From assembly GCA_047616325.1 (NCBI GenBank), contig JBLHGN010000072.1, positions 1 through 13,804 on the forward strand: 13,804 nucleotides of DNA. The letters are read 5' to 3'. The notes under the pieces are model-generated. The model was not told where the DNA came from. It did no database searches and saw only the letters and a list, made by a program, of their open reading frames with translations. This document shows, in pieces, positions 1-7,844 of this stretch. The stretch is from JBLHGN01 sp047616325 (lineage in GTDB: Bacteria > Pseudomonadota > Gammaproteobacteria > Pseudomonadales > Cellvibrionaceae). Within the stretch, counting starts at the first letter, position 1, and each line of letters starts with the position of its first letter. The translations under genes and the position numbers were made by a program.

Positions 1-2
1 AA

Positions 3-263
3 GTTTACCAACTGTTTGATCTGTACAAAGCTAACCAAGAAAAATCAATCGATGTCGTCATCAAAACTCCGTTTAAGATAACGCCAGCGCTCAAGAAAAA
101 ACTTGTCGCCGCTTTGACAAAAAAATTGGATCGCGAAGTTACGCTTCAAACATCTATCGACGAAAGTTTAATGGGTGGCGCGTTAATTCGGGCCGGTGAC
201 ATGGTTATTGATGGCTCGCTAAAAGGGCGTTTGGCTAAACTTGCCGAAGCCATGAGTGCTTAA
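3..263 (+). CDS. atpH: ATP synthase F1 subunit delta (3' part)
   Basis: This is the last 86 codons of the delta subunit, the peripheral-stalk protein that ties the F1 head to the b subunits at the inner membrane. The reading frame is open from base 3 to the TAA at 261-263. The visible C-terminal domain contains VVIKTPFKITPALKKKL, then a segment ending SIDESLMGGALIRAGDMVID, which matches the conserved delta C-terminus (the 'GG..I..GD..ID.S..G.L..L' pattern), and it ends AEAMSA. The N-terminal six-helix bundle lies outside the window. It sits just upstream of atpA in the usual bacterial order. Identification is firm; the start cannot be seen. Confidence 0.95.
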   Translation, partial: VYQLFDLYKANQEKSIDVVIKTPFKITPALKKKLVAALTKKLDREVTLQTSIDESLMGGALIRAGDMVIDGSLKGRLAKLAEAMSA

Positions 264-374
264 TAGCATAATCGTGATTGAATAGCCTTTGGTATTTAAA
301 ATCTAGGGCGTTTTTTGACCTCCCAGTACCGCATTCTTAACAGTAGCTTAATTTAAAGTTTAAGGAATTACAGT
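264..374 (+). other. atpH-atpA intergenic leader
   Basis: This 111-base non-coding gap separates atpH and atpA, which I expect to lie much closer together. It is A+T-rich with a T6 run near 311-316. CTTAA (347-351) can pair with TTAAG (360-364), a weak hairpin that would partly cover the AAGGA ribosome-binding site at 362-366. No gene or clear promoter is visible. A role in setting AtpA translation is only an inference. Confidence 0.5.
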
Positions 375-1919
375 ATGCAACAACTGAATCCTTCTGAAAT
401 CAGTGAAGTAATTAAAAAGCGCATCGACAGTATATCTTTGGCAACTGAAGCGCAAAACGAAGGTACCGTAGTCTCCGTGAGTGACGGCATTATTCGCATT
501 CACGGCTTAGCCGACGTAATGTACGGCGAGATGATCGAGTTTGAAGGTGGCGTTTATGGTATTGCGCTAAACCTCGAACGCGATTCTGTCGGTGCAGTGG
601 TATTGGGTGATTACCAAGGTGTAGCCGAAGGCCAAATCTGTACGTGTACAGGCCGTATCCTGGAAGTACCTGTAGGTCCTGAGTTACAGGGTCGTGTCGT
701 AGACGCCTTAGGTAACCCCATCGACGGCAAAGGTCCTATCAACGCAAAGCTTACCAACGCTTTGGAGAAAATTGCACCGGGTGTAATCGAGCGTAAGTCA
801 GTTGATCAGCCTGTGCAAATTGGTTTGAAAGCCGTCGACACCATGGTGCCCATTGGTCGCGGTCAGCGTGAATTGATTATCGGTGACCGCCAGACAGGTA
901 AAACGGCTGTAGCGGTAGACGCCATTATCAACCAGCGCGGTACCGGCATTAAATGCATCTATGTGGCTATCGGCCAGAAAGCGTCTTCCGTTGCCGCTGT
1001 TGTGCGCAAGCTCGAAGAGCACGGTGCCATGGACCACACTATTGTTGTTGCCGCCACAGCATCGGACCCCGCCGCTATGCAGTTTTTAGCACCATTTGCC
1101 GGCTGCACCATGGGTGAGTACTACCGCGATCGTGGTGAAGACGCACTCATTATTTATGATGATTTGACCAAGCAGGCCTGGGCCTATCGTCAAATTTCAT
1201 TGTTGTTGCGTCGTCCGCCTGGTCGTGAAGCCTATCCTGGAGACGTGTTCTACTTGCACTCCCGTTTACTTGAGCGCGCCTCGCGTGTTAACGAAGCCTA
1301 CGTAGAGAAATTTACCAAGGGTGAAGTGAAAGGCAAAACCGGTTCACTTACCGCTCTGCCCATTATTGAGACTCAGGCTGGCGACGTATCGGCCTTCGTA
1401 CCGACTAACGTAATTTCTATTACCGATGGTCAGATCTTCCTTGAGTCGGACCTATTCAACTCGGGTATTCGCCCAGCGATGAACGCCGGTATATCGGTTT
1501 CGCGAGTGGGTGGTGCAGCTCAGACCAAAGTGGTTAAAAAGCTTTCCGGTGGTATTCGAACTGCGTTGGCACAATACCGCGAATTGGCGGCATTTTCTCA
1601 GTTTGCATCTGACCTAGACGAAGCCACCAAGGCTCAGCTGGACCACGGTGTACGCGTAACCGAACTGATGAAGCAAAAACAATATTCACCGCTCAGCATT
1701 GCTGAAATGGGTGTGGTTGTTTATGCCGCAAACGAAGGCTATTTACAAGACGTTGAAGTCGCCAAAATTGGAGATTTTGAATCTTCACTGCTTTCCTATA
1801 TGAGCAGTAGCCACGGTGAGTTGATGGAAAAAATCAACAGCACTGGCGATTACAACGACGAAATAGGCGCGGGTATTAAGGCTGCGCTGGATACCTTCAA
1901 GGCCACTCAAACCTGGTAG
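375..1919 (+). CDS. atpA: ATP synthase F1 subunit alpha
   Basis: This is the regulatory alpha subunit of the F1 hexamer (alpha3beta3), which binds nucleotide at non-catalytic sites and supplies the arginine finger to the catalytic beta site. The 514 residues match the family length (E. coli 513). The N-terminal beta-barrel covers about residues 25-95. The P-loop GDRQTGKT is at 170-177, the Walker B strand ALIIYDD at about 257-263, the signature block AYRQISLLLRRPPGREAYPG at 270-289, and SVSRVGG with the arginine finger at about R377. The ending FKATQTW is typical. The ATG has AAGGA eight bases upstream (362-366). It is the second visible gene of the atp operon. The residue run KQAWAYRQ, with W instead of the enteric V, resembles Pseudomonas rather than E. 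coli. Identification is certain. Confidence 0.99.
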   Translation: MQQLNPSEISEVIKKRIDSISLATEAQNEGTVVSVSDGIIRIHGLADVMYGEMIEFEGGVYGIALNLERDSVGAVVLGDYQGVAEGQICTCTGRILEVPVGPELQGRVVDALGNPIDGKGPINAKLTNALEKIAPGVIERKSVDQPVQIGLKAVDTMVPIGRGQRELIIGDRQTGKTAVAVDAIINQRGTGIKCIYVAIGQKASSVAAVVRKLEEHGAMDHTIVVAATASDPAAMQFLAPFAGCTMGEYYRDRGEDALIIYDDLTKQAWAYRQISLLLRRPPGREAYPGDVFYLHSRLLERASRVNEAYVEKFTKGEVKGKTGSLTALPIIETQAGDVSAFVPTNVISITDGQIFLESDLFNSGIRPAMNAGISVSRVGGAAQTKVVKKLSGGIRTALAQYRELAAFSQFASDLDEATKAQLDHGVRVTELMKQKQYSPLSIAEMGVVVYAANEGYLQDVEVAKIGDFESSLLSYMSSSHGELMEKINSTGDYNDEIGAGIKAALDTFKATQTW

Positions 1920-1951
1920 ATGTTACGGTTAATTCCCTGATTGATCGTGCA

Positions 1952-1968
1952 GCAGCAGAACGTGCTGC
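1952..1968 (+). other. Intercistronic hairpin atpA-atpG
   Basis: GCAGCA (1952-1957) pairs with TGCTGC (1963-1968) around a five-base loop, 22 bases before the atpG start codon. No U-run follows, so it is not an intrinsic terminator. It could influence mRNA stability or atpG translation, which is inference only. Confidence 0.4.
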
Positions 1969-1990
1969 CAGATAAATAGTGAGATAGAGA

Positions 1991-2854
1991 ATGGCAAGCG
2001 GAAAAGAGATACGCACCAAAATAGGTAGCATTAAAAACACGCAGAAAATTACCAGCGCAATGGAAATGGTTGCCGCCAGTAAAATGCGCAAAGCTCAAAA
2101 TCGCATGGAAACAGGCAAGCCTTACACCAAGCGAATTCGAATAGTTGTTGGGCATATTGCCGCCGGAAATCCCGAGTACAAACACGTTTATTTAAGCGAT
2201 CGTGAAGTACAGCGCGTGGGTTACATCGTAGTGTCAACCGATCGCGGTTTATGTGGCGGTTTAAACACTAATACTTTTAAGGCGGTTATCCAGCACAGCA
2301 AAGCCTGGGCAGATAAAGGTGTAGGCAGCGATCTCTGCCTAATTGGGGCCAAGGGTGCGTCTTTCTTTTCCAGCGTTGGCGGCAACATAGTGGCGAGTGT
2401 GCGCGATGTTGGCGAGCAGCCAGTCATTACCCATTTGATTGGTAGTGTAAAGGTTATGTTGGACGGTTTTGTCAGTGGCAAAATCGACAAGCTCTACTTA
2501 GTAGCCAATGAATTTATCAACACGATGACCCAGTCGCCCGTTATCGAGCAATTGCTTCCTTTAGAGGTTGTCGAAGGCGGTAAACTCAAAAAGCACTCGT
2601 GGGACTATATATACGAGCCAGAGGCGAGTGAATTGCTCGATGGTTTGATGGTTCGCTACATTGAGTCTCAGGTTTATCAGGCTGTTGTAGAAAATGGCGC
2701 CTGTGAGCAAGCGGCGCGGATGATTGCCATGAAAAGTGCAACAGACAACGCTGGCGATCTTATCGACGGCCTGCAGTTGGCCTATAACAAAGCCAGACAA
2801 GGCGCCATTACCCAAGAGCTCTCGGAAATCGTGAGCGGTGCTGCGGCCGTATAA
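1991..2854 (+). CDS. atpG: ATP synthase F1 subunit gamma
   Basis: This is the central rotor shaft of F1, coupling rotation of the c-ring to conformational change in the three beta subunits. The 287 residues equal the E. coli length. The N-terminal helix (MASGKEIRTKIGSIKNTQKI, then AMEMVAASKMRKAQ) and the C-terminal helix (AARMIAMKSATDNAGDLI...ITQELSEIVSGAAAV) are the two antiparallel coiled-coil arms that enter the alpha/beta hexamer. The Rossmann-like middle contains STDRGLCGGLN at about 82-92. A purine-rich GAGATAGAGA precedes the ATG. It lies 71 bases after atpA and 88 before atpD, in the standard order. Confidence 0.98.
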   Translation: MASGKEIRTKIGSIKNTQKITSAMEMVAASKMRKAQNRMETGKPYTKRIRIVVGHIAAGNPEYKHVYLSDREVQRVGYIVVSTDRGLCGGLNTNTFKAVIQHSKAWADKGVGSDLCLIGAKGASFFSSVGGNIVASVRDVGEQPVITHLIGSVKVMLDGFVSGKIDKLYLVANEFINTMTQSPVIEQLLPLEVVEGGKLKKHSWDYIYEPEASELLDGLMVRYIESQVYQAVVENGACEQAARMIAMKSATDNAGDLIDGLQLAYNKARQGAITQELSEIVSGAAAV

Positions 2855-2942
2855 ACACGGCGCGGATAAATAACATACTTGGTTTATTGGCAACATTTCA
2901 GATATTAATTTTTTTGAATTTAGAGATTACGAGGAAGCGAAA

Positions 2943-4346
2943 ATGAGTAGCGGACGTATCGTGCAAATTATTGGGGCAGTTATTGACGTAGAATTTCCAC
3001 GCGATTCAGTGCCAAAAATATATGAAGCCCTAGTCGTCGCAGACAAAGGTTTAACCTTGGAAGTGCAGCAGCAATTAGGTGACGGCGTTGTTCGCACAAT
3101 TGCTATGGGTGGTTCTGAAGGCATTAGCCGTGGACTCGAAGTCACCAACACGCATGGACCTATTTCCGTTCCTGTGGGCGTTAAGACTCTCGGTCGGATT
3201 ATGGATGTACTCGGCAATCCCATCGACGAAGCCGGTGACATTGGCGAAGAAGTACGTATGCCTATTCACCGCAAGGCGCCTGCCTACGATGAACTCTCTG
3301 CTTCGACTGAACTGTTGGAAACCGGCGTAAAGGTTATCGATTTGGTTTGTCCTTTTGCCAAGGGTGGTAAAGTTGGTCTATTTGGTGGTGCCGGCGTGGG
3401 CAAAACTGTAAACATGATGGAACTTATCAACAACATCGCCAAAGAGCACAGCGGTTTGTCGGTGTTTGCTGGTGTAGGTGAGCGAACTCGTGAAGGTAAC
3501 GACTTCTACCACGAAATGAAAGATTCTAACGTACTCGACAAAGTGGCCATGGTTTACGGTCAGATGAATGAGCCCCCCGGAAACCGTTTACGCGTTGCTT
3601 TGACAGGTCTGACGATGGCCGAAAAATTCCGCGACGAAGGTCGCGACGTATTGTTATTCGTAGATAACATCTACCGCTACACACTTGCGGGAACCGAAGT
3701 TTCTGCACTGTTGGGTCGTATGCCTTCAGCGGTGGGTTATCAGCCTACCCTTGCAGAGGAGATGGGCGTACTGCAAGAGCGCATTACTTCGACTAAAACC
3801 GGTTCTATTACGTCGGTTCAGGCGGTTTACGTACCTGCAGATGACTTAACGGATCCATCCCCAGCCACCACCTTTGCTCACTTGGACTCCACTGTTGTAT
3901 TGAGTCGTGATATTGCTGCAAAAGGTATATACCCCGCCATTGACCCACTCGACTCCACTTCGCGTCAGCTGGATCCTTTGATTATCGGCCAAGAGCACTA
4001 CGACGTAGCCCGCGGCGTGCAAACGGTATTGCAGCGTTATAAAGAACTGAAAGACATCATTGCCATCTTGGGCATGGATGAGCTTTCTGAAGAAGATAAG
4101 CTAACCGTTTCCCGCGCACGTAAAATTGAACGCTTTTTGTCGCAGCCCTTCCACGTAGCTGAAGTATTCACCGGTTCACCGGGCAAATATGTACCCTTGA
4201 AAGATACCATTGCGAGCTTTAAAGGTTTGTTGACGGGTGAATACGACGCGTTGCCAGAACAGGCGTTTTACATGGTAGGTACTATCGACGAAGCCGTTGA
4301 AAACGCGGCCAAAATCGCCTCAAAGACCAAAGGAAAAGCGGCGTAA
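2943..4346 (+). CDS. atpD: ATP synthase F1 subunit beta (catalytic)
   Basis: This is the catalytic subunit of F1, which makes ATP from ADP and phosphate during rotation of gamma. Its 467 residues are close to the usual length. The P-loop GGAGVGKT is at 148-155, the catalytic glutamate is in the GERTREG segment at about E180, and Walker B LLFVDNIYRYT is at about 237-247 with D241. The ATP synthase alpha/beta signature PSATTFAHLDST appears late in the nucleotide domain, and the DELSEED loop is at about 379-385. The start is supported by GAGGAAG at 2931-2937. The TAA stop lies in the loop of a small hairpin (4337-4354). It is followed by atpC after 44 bases. Confidence 0.99.
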   Translation: MSSGRIVQIIGAVIDVEFPRDSVPKIYEALVVADKGLTLEVQQQLGDGVVRTIAMGGSEGISRGLEVTNTHGPISVPVGVKTLGRIMDVLGNPIDEAGDIGEEVRMPIHRKAPAYDELSASTELLETGVKVIDLVCPFAKGGKVGLFGGAGVGKTVNMMELINNIAKEHSGLSVFAGVGERTREGNDFYHEMKDSNVLDKVAMVYGQMNEPPGNRLRVALTGLTMAEKFRDEGRDVLLFVDNIYRYTLAGTEVSALLGRMPSAVGYQPTLAEEMGVLQERITSTKTGSITSVQAVYVPADDLTDPSPATTFAHLDSTVVLSRDIAAKGIYPAIDPLDSTSRQLDPLIIGQEHYDVARGVQTVLQRYKELKDIIAILGMDELSEEDKLTVSRARKIERFLSQPFHVAEVFTGSPGKYVPLKDTIASFKGLLTGEYDALPEQAFYMVGTIDEAVENAAKIASKTKGKAA

Positions 4347-4354
4347 TTGCCGCT
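4337..4354 (+). other. Hairpin around the atpD stop codon
   Basis: AGCGGC (4337-4342) is perfectly complementary to GCCGCT (4349-4354). The six-base loop GTAATT contains the atpD TAA stop. There is no following U-tract. It may be an RNA structure that marks the beta/epsilon cistron boundary, where expression must drop (three beta per one epsilon). The function is inference. Confidence 0.4.
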
Positions 4355-4390
4355 CCACAACGACCTAACAAGAAAAAAGGCAATTCTTTT

Positions 4391-4813
4391 ATGGCCATGA
4401 CCGTACACTGCGATATTGTAAGCGCCGAAGAGGAAATCTTTTCGGGGCTTGTAGAGCTGCTGGTTGCATCGGCGTCTGAAGGTGAAGTGGGTATTGCCTA
4501 TGGCCACGCCCCACTTTTGTGTAGCTTACAGCCGGGCCCTGTTCGCATTAAGAAACAAAATGGTAAAGAAGAGGTGTATTACGTCAGCGGTGGCTACCTT
4601 GAAGTTCAGCCCCACGCCGTAACCGTTTTGGCGGACACGGCCCTGCGCGCTGCCGATATGGACGAAGCGGCAGCGCTGGACGCCAAAAAACGAGCCGAAC
4701 ATGCCTTACAAGATCAAGCCGAAGGCATCGACTACTCTAAAGCGACTGCGCAACTTGCCGAAGCGGCAGCACAATTGCGTACTCTGCGGGCAATACGTAA
4801 GAAGCTAAAGTAG
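4391..4813 (+). CDS. atpC: ATP synthase F1 subunit epsilon
   Basis: This is the central-stalk epsilon subunit, which binds gamma and the c-ring and can inhibit ATP hydrolysis. Its 140 residues are the normal size. The N-terminal beta-sandwich begins MAMTVHCDIVSAEEEIFSG and contains GEVGIAYGHAPLLCSLQPGP at about 36-55 and VSGGYLEVQP at about 65-74. The two C-terminal inhibitory helices are alanine-rich (about 90-138) and end LRAIRKKLK. The chosen ATG has AAAGG at 4376-4380, ten bases upstream. A second ATG two codons in (4397) is possible. It is the last atp gene and is followed by a terminator. Confidence 0.98.
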   Translation: MAMTVHCDIVSAEEEIFSGLVELLVASASEGEVGIAYGHAPLLCSLQPGPVRIKKQNGKEEVYYVSGGYLEVQPHAVTVLADTALRAADMDEAAALDAKKRAEHALQDQAEGIDYSKATAQLAEAAAQLRTLRAIRKKLK

Positions 4814-4859
4814 ATCGGGTTTTTCTCTTCGCGCATAATGTACACAGCACGCATCAAAC

Positions 4860-4888
4860 AAAAAAAGGTAGCTAGGCTACCTTTTTTT
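4860..4888. terminator. Rho-independent terminator of the atp operon
   Basis: GGTAGC (4867-4872) pairs with GCTACC (4876-4881) across a three-base TAG loop. The stem is extended by seven A (4860-4866) facing seven T (4882-4888), giving a 13-bp perfect stem with its own U-tract. Because it is symmetric it could act on both strands. It lies 46 bases after the atpC stop and separates the atp operon from glmU. Confidence 0.93.
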
Positions 4889-4980
4889 GTGACCGAATTT
4901 TGGCTTGGCTTGGCGACGGCCACTCCTGTGGAGGTGTTTTGCACCTTTTAAAGACAAAAATATATTGGAGTTAAAATACT
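4889..4980 (+). promoter_or_regulatory. glmU leader with competing hairpins
   Basis: The 92 bases between the atp terminator and glmU hold three tandem TTGGC pentamers (4900-4914). They also hold mutually exclusive stems: CCAC (4920-4923) with GTGG (4928-4931), and AGGTG (4932-4936) with CACCT (4942-4946) followed by a short T-run. The glmU ribosome-binding site GGAG is at 4967-4970. A glmU promoter must lie here or read-through must occur, but no convincing -35/-10 pair is visible. Confidence 0.4.
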
Positions 4981-6345
4981 ATGCTCGACATCATTGTACT
5001 CGCAGCCGGCAAAGGCACCCGCATGCGCTCAGGCACGCCTAAAGTCTTACATACCCTGGCGGGTAAACCCTTTCTGCAGCACGTTATCGATCGTGCTAAT
5101 CAGTTGGACGCGCGTACGATTAATGTTGTAGTTGGCCACGGCGCAGCTCAGGTAAAAAAAACCATTAACAATCCGGCCATTAACTATGTTGAGCAAACGC
5201 AGCAGTTGGGAACTGGGCACGCGGTACTGCAAGCGCTGCCTCATATTGATCCTAGTGCCACAGTATTGATTTTATATGGTGATGTACCGCTGATCACAGG
5301 CAACACATTAAGGGTGTTGTTGAATAATGTAAGTGAGCATTCACTTGGCCTGTTAACTCTAATTATGAGAGACCCCACTGGCTACGGTCGAATCGTACGC
5401 GACAGCAGCGAGCAGGTTGTGGGCATCGTTGAGCATAAAGACGCCAGCGACATGGAGTTGGCGATTACCGAGGTAAATACTGGCGTTATGGCGGTTAAAG
5501 GTGAGCATCTACAGCGTTGGTTGCCAGCACTTTCCAATGACAATGTCCAGGGGGAGTATTATTTAACCGATATCATCGCCATGGCCAAGGATCAGAGTTT
5601 TGCCATTGTCACCAGTCAACCAGCCAGCGAAAGTGAGACCTTTGGCATTAACAATCGCCAACAACAGGCGCAGCTAGAACGTATTTACCAAAGTCAATTG
5701 GCCGAGCAGCTTATGGACGAGGGTGTCACATTAATTGACCCCGCGCGTTTTGATTGTCGTGGAAGCCTCACTACCGGAAACGACTGTCTGATTGATGTGA
5801 ATTGCGTGTTCGAAGGCGACGTGCGCATAGGCAACAATGTATCTATCGGTCCCAATTGCCATATTATCGATGCCATAATTGGCGACAACTGCGTGGTCAA
5901 ATCCCACACCGTTATTGAAGGTGCGCTTATCGAACAAGATGTTTTTGTGGGCCCATTTGCTCGCTTACGACCACAAACCCAGTTGAAAAGTGGTGCCAAG
6001 GTGGGTAATTTTGTTGAAATCAAAAAAGCCGTGATCGGCATAGGAAGCAAGGTTTCGCACTTGAGCTACATTGGCGATGCAGAATTGGGTAAGGACGTAA
6101 ATATAGGTGCTGGCACCATTACCTGTAATTACGACGGCGTCAACAAATTTTTAACCAAAATTGAAGACGGCGTATTTGTGGGTTCCAACACCGCGTTAGT
6201 GGCGCCGGTTTGCCTGGGAGAAGGCTCCACCATTGGTGCTGGCTCAGTGATAACCTCCACCGTGGAAGCTGGTCAGTTAGCCGTGTCTCGTTCAAAGCAG
6301 GCGAATTACGACCACTGGACGCGTCCGGTTAAGAAAAAACCCTAA
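4981..6345 (+). CDS. glmU: Bifunctional GlcNAc-1-P uridylyltransferase / GlcN-1-P acetyltransferase
   Basis: GlmU catalyses the last two steps to UDP-GlcNAc, the precursor of peptidoglycan and lipopolysaccharide. It acetylates glucosamine-1-phosphate, then transfers UMP from UTP, in the cytoplasm. The 454 residues match E. coli (456). The N-terminal pyrophosphorylase domain carries LAAGKGTRM at 7-15 and the metal-binding aspartate in YGDVPL at about D101. From about residue 250 on, hexapeptide repeats form the left-handed beta-helix acetyltransferase domain. This includes KVSHLSYIGDA (catalytic His), AGTITCNYDG and the C-terminal AVSRSKQ motif. GGAG at 4967-4970 supports the ATG. The usual neighbour glmS is not downstream; instead glmU converges on hslO. 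Confidence 0.98.
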   Translation: MLDIIVLAAGKGTRMRSGTPKVLHTLAGKPFLQHVIDRANQLDARTINVVVGHGAAQVKKTINNPAINYVEQTQQLGTGHAVLQALPHIDPSATVLILYGDVPLITGNTLRVLLNNVSEHSLGLLTLIMRDPTGYGRIVRDSSEQVVGIVEHKDASDMELAITEVNTGVMAVKGEHLQRWLPALSNDNVQGEYYLTDIIAMAKDQSFAIVTSQPASESETFGINNRQQQAQLERIYQSQLAEQLMDEGVTLIDPARFDCRGSLTTGNDCLIDVNCVFEGDVRIGNNVSIGPNCHIIDAIIGDNCVVKSHTVIEGALIEQDVFVGPFARLRPQTQLKSGAKVGNFVEIKKAVIGIGSKVSHLSYIGDAELGKDVNIGAGTITCNYDGVNKFLTKIEDGVFVGSNTALVAPVCLGEGSTIGAGSVITSTVEAGQLAVSRSKQANYDHWTRPVKKKP

Positions 6346-6363
6346 CAGAACACATCAGTATAT

Positions 6364-7263
6364 CTAGTGAAGTGGTTTGTCTTCGGTATGAAATATCTCA
6401 ACAATATCACTCTCGCCGTAAGCGTAACTGGTGCCGCAGAGCTGGCAGTCGACATTGATAATGTCGCGTTCTTGCAGCACTTTTTGCGCCTCCTGAAAAC
6501 CCAGCGAACGGATGGCATTGGCGCTTCTGTTACGCGAGCAGCTACATTCAAATTTAACGGTTTTTGGCTCAAAGGTTCTGCACTGCATTTCATGAAATAG
6601 GCGTAGCAAAACCACCTTATTGTCCAGCGTAAAAAGTTCTTCTGGCTTAAGTGTAGCTGCCAAATGACAGCAGGTATGCCAGAGTTCTTCGCGTTTTTCT
6701 GAATCTTTAATCAATTGCGCCGGTAGGCTCTGTAAAAATAGGCCGCCGCAAAAAAGATGGTCTGAATAAAGCTTCACATATGTCGGTATTTGTTCCGATT
6801 GATCAAAGTAATGCATTAGGCAATCGGCTAGTGTCGCAGCTTCCACGAGAATAATGCCTTGATAACGCTTGCCCTGAACGGGGTCAATGGTAATGGTAAG
6901 CAAGCCATTAACCAGTATTTCGGGCAGCGACAGTTGGGTGAAGTCAGGCAGCTCAACAGGCGATTCTGGAGTCTCTTCGGACATATGAATAATACCGCGC
7001 AGGCTGCCGCTGTCCGTCACTTCGGCCATTATAAGATCTACATCTCCTTCTCCCCTCGCCTGCAGTGTCAACACACCTTCGAACTTGAGCACTTCGCTCA
7101 GCAGTGCCGCAGCCGCAATAAATTGCCCAAACAAGGGTGTTAGGGAGTTGGGAAAGTGTTGATCCTTATGTGCTTGCTGAAAGCTTGTGTCTAAGCTGAC
7201 AATTTCTCCGCGTATGTCGGTATTGTCGAACATAAAACGGTGCATTTGTTCGTTGTGGTCCAT
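6364..7263 (-). CDS. hslO: Redox-regulated holdase chaperone Hsp33
   Basis: Hsp33 is a cytoplasmic chaperone switched on by oxidation and unfolding, when it holds damaged proteins. The zinc site is intact: C-X-C (residues 240, 242) and C-X2-C (273, 276), with 30 residues between the pairs, the same spacing as E. coli Hsp33. The N-terminal substrate-binding domain covers about residues 1-180, with LQARGEGDVDL at about 67-77. The frame is open further upstream to a TTG at 7275. I chose the ATG at 7263 because GAGA lies six bases before it and nothing like a ribosome-binding site precedes the TTG, giving 299 residues (E. coli 292). It follows hslR on the same strand after 134 bases. Confidence 0.96.
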   Translation of the reverse strand: MDHNEQMHRFMFDNTDIRGEIVSLDTSFQQAHKDQHFPNSLTPLFGQFIAAAALLSEVLKFEGVLTLQARGEGDVDLIMAEVTDSGSLRGIIHMSEETPESPVELPDFTQLSLPEILVNGLLTITIDPVQGKRYQGIILVEAATLADCLMHYFDQSEQIPTYVKLYSDHLFCGGLFLQSLPAQLIKDSEKREELWHTCCHLAATLKPEELFTLDNKVVLLRLFHEMQCRTFEPKTVKFECSCSRNRSANAIRSLGFQEAQKVLQERDIINVDCQLCGTSYAYGESDIVEIFHTEDKPLH

Positions 7264-7312
7264 AAAAAGTCTCAAAAAAATAAAGGGTGTGAGGCGTATG
7301 TTAGCCTAAGAA

Positions 7313-7362
7313 GCGAGTATAAATACTTGCTGGGATATTTCGATGCTCGGCCTATTCCGAGC
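7313..7362 (-). other. Two hairpins between hslR and hslO
   Basis: GCTCGG (7345-7350) pairs perfectly with CCGAGC (7357-7362) around a six-base loop. A second near-perfect inverted repeat spans 7313-7330, with eight of nine pairs and the core AGTAT/ATACT. Neither is followed by a T-run on the minus strand. They could be an mRNA processing or attenuation point between the genes. On the minus strand the second contains TATACT (7321-7316), a possible hslO -10 box, but no matching -35 was found. Confidence 0.35.
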
Positions 7363-7397
7363 TTGCCTAGAAGCCCGGAGGATCATGGCTCAGACGA

Positions 7398-7805
7398 TTA
7401 ATCGCCAAAAATATCTCGCTTGATACGTTCGATTTGGCGTCGCTGTTTAGTGTTAGGTTTACCGGCCGTGCGGGCGTCGTTACCACCCATTGCCTTGCGT
7501 TGTTCGGTGTGAAGTTTGCGCTTTTCGATACTTCCTGGCGTTTCTTCGTAGAGCAGGGCAGCCTCAGCGGCGCCGCGACGCTGATCGCTGAGCCCAATTA
7601 TCTTCACCTCTTTTTCGTCCCAACCTTGCCGCACAACAACAAGAATACCAAGCTCAACTTCTTTGCTGGCTTTTATGCGCTGGCCGTTTATATGTACTTT
7701 ACCGCCATCTATGGCGCTTTTTGCGAGAGAGCGGGTTTTAAAAAACCGCGCCGCCCATAGCCATTTATCTGCGCGTACTTTTTTAGCCGGCAATGATTTA
7801 AACAT
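7398..7805 (-). CDS. hslR: Heat shock protein 15, ribosome-associated S4-domain protein
   Basis: Hsp15 binds the 50S subunit that carries a stalled nascent chain with tRNA and helps recycle it after heat damage. The 135 residues match the family. The S4 RNA-binding domain runs from about residue 10 to 68 (VRADKWLWAARFFKTRSLAK, then GGKVHINGQRIKASKEV). It is followed by a basic tail with RRGAAEAALLYEETP and ending RQIERIKRDIFGD, typical of this family rather than of RluB/RsuA proteins. The ATG at 7805 is the first in frame, though the sequence before it has no strong ribosome-binding site. It lies 39 bases after yrfG, as in the E. coli yrfG-hslR-hslO order. Confidence 0.95.
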   Translation of the reverse strand: MFKSLPAKKVRADKWLWAARFFKTRSLAKSAIDGGKVHINGQRIKASKEVELGILVVVRQGWDEKEVKIIGLSDQRRGAAEAALLYEETPGSIEKRKLHTEQRKAMGGNDARTAGKPNTKQRRQIERIKRDIFGD

Positions 7806-7844
7806 GTCGCTTGTCTGGGGATGGTGTCATTTGAAGATCTCGAT

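Noticed and set aside
3079..3330. Plus-strand 83-codon frame within atpD
   Set aside because: Shadow of the strongly conserved atpD frame.
7264..7275. TTG start giving hslO four extra codons
   Set aside because: No ribosome-binding site precedes it, whereas the ATG at 7263 has GAGA at a suitable distance.
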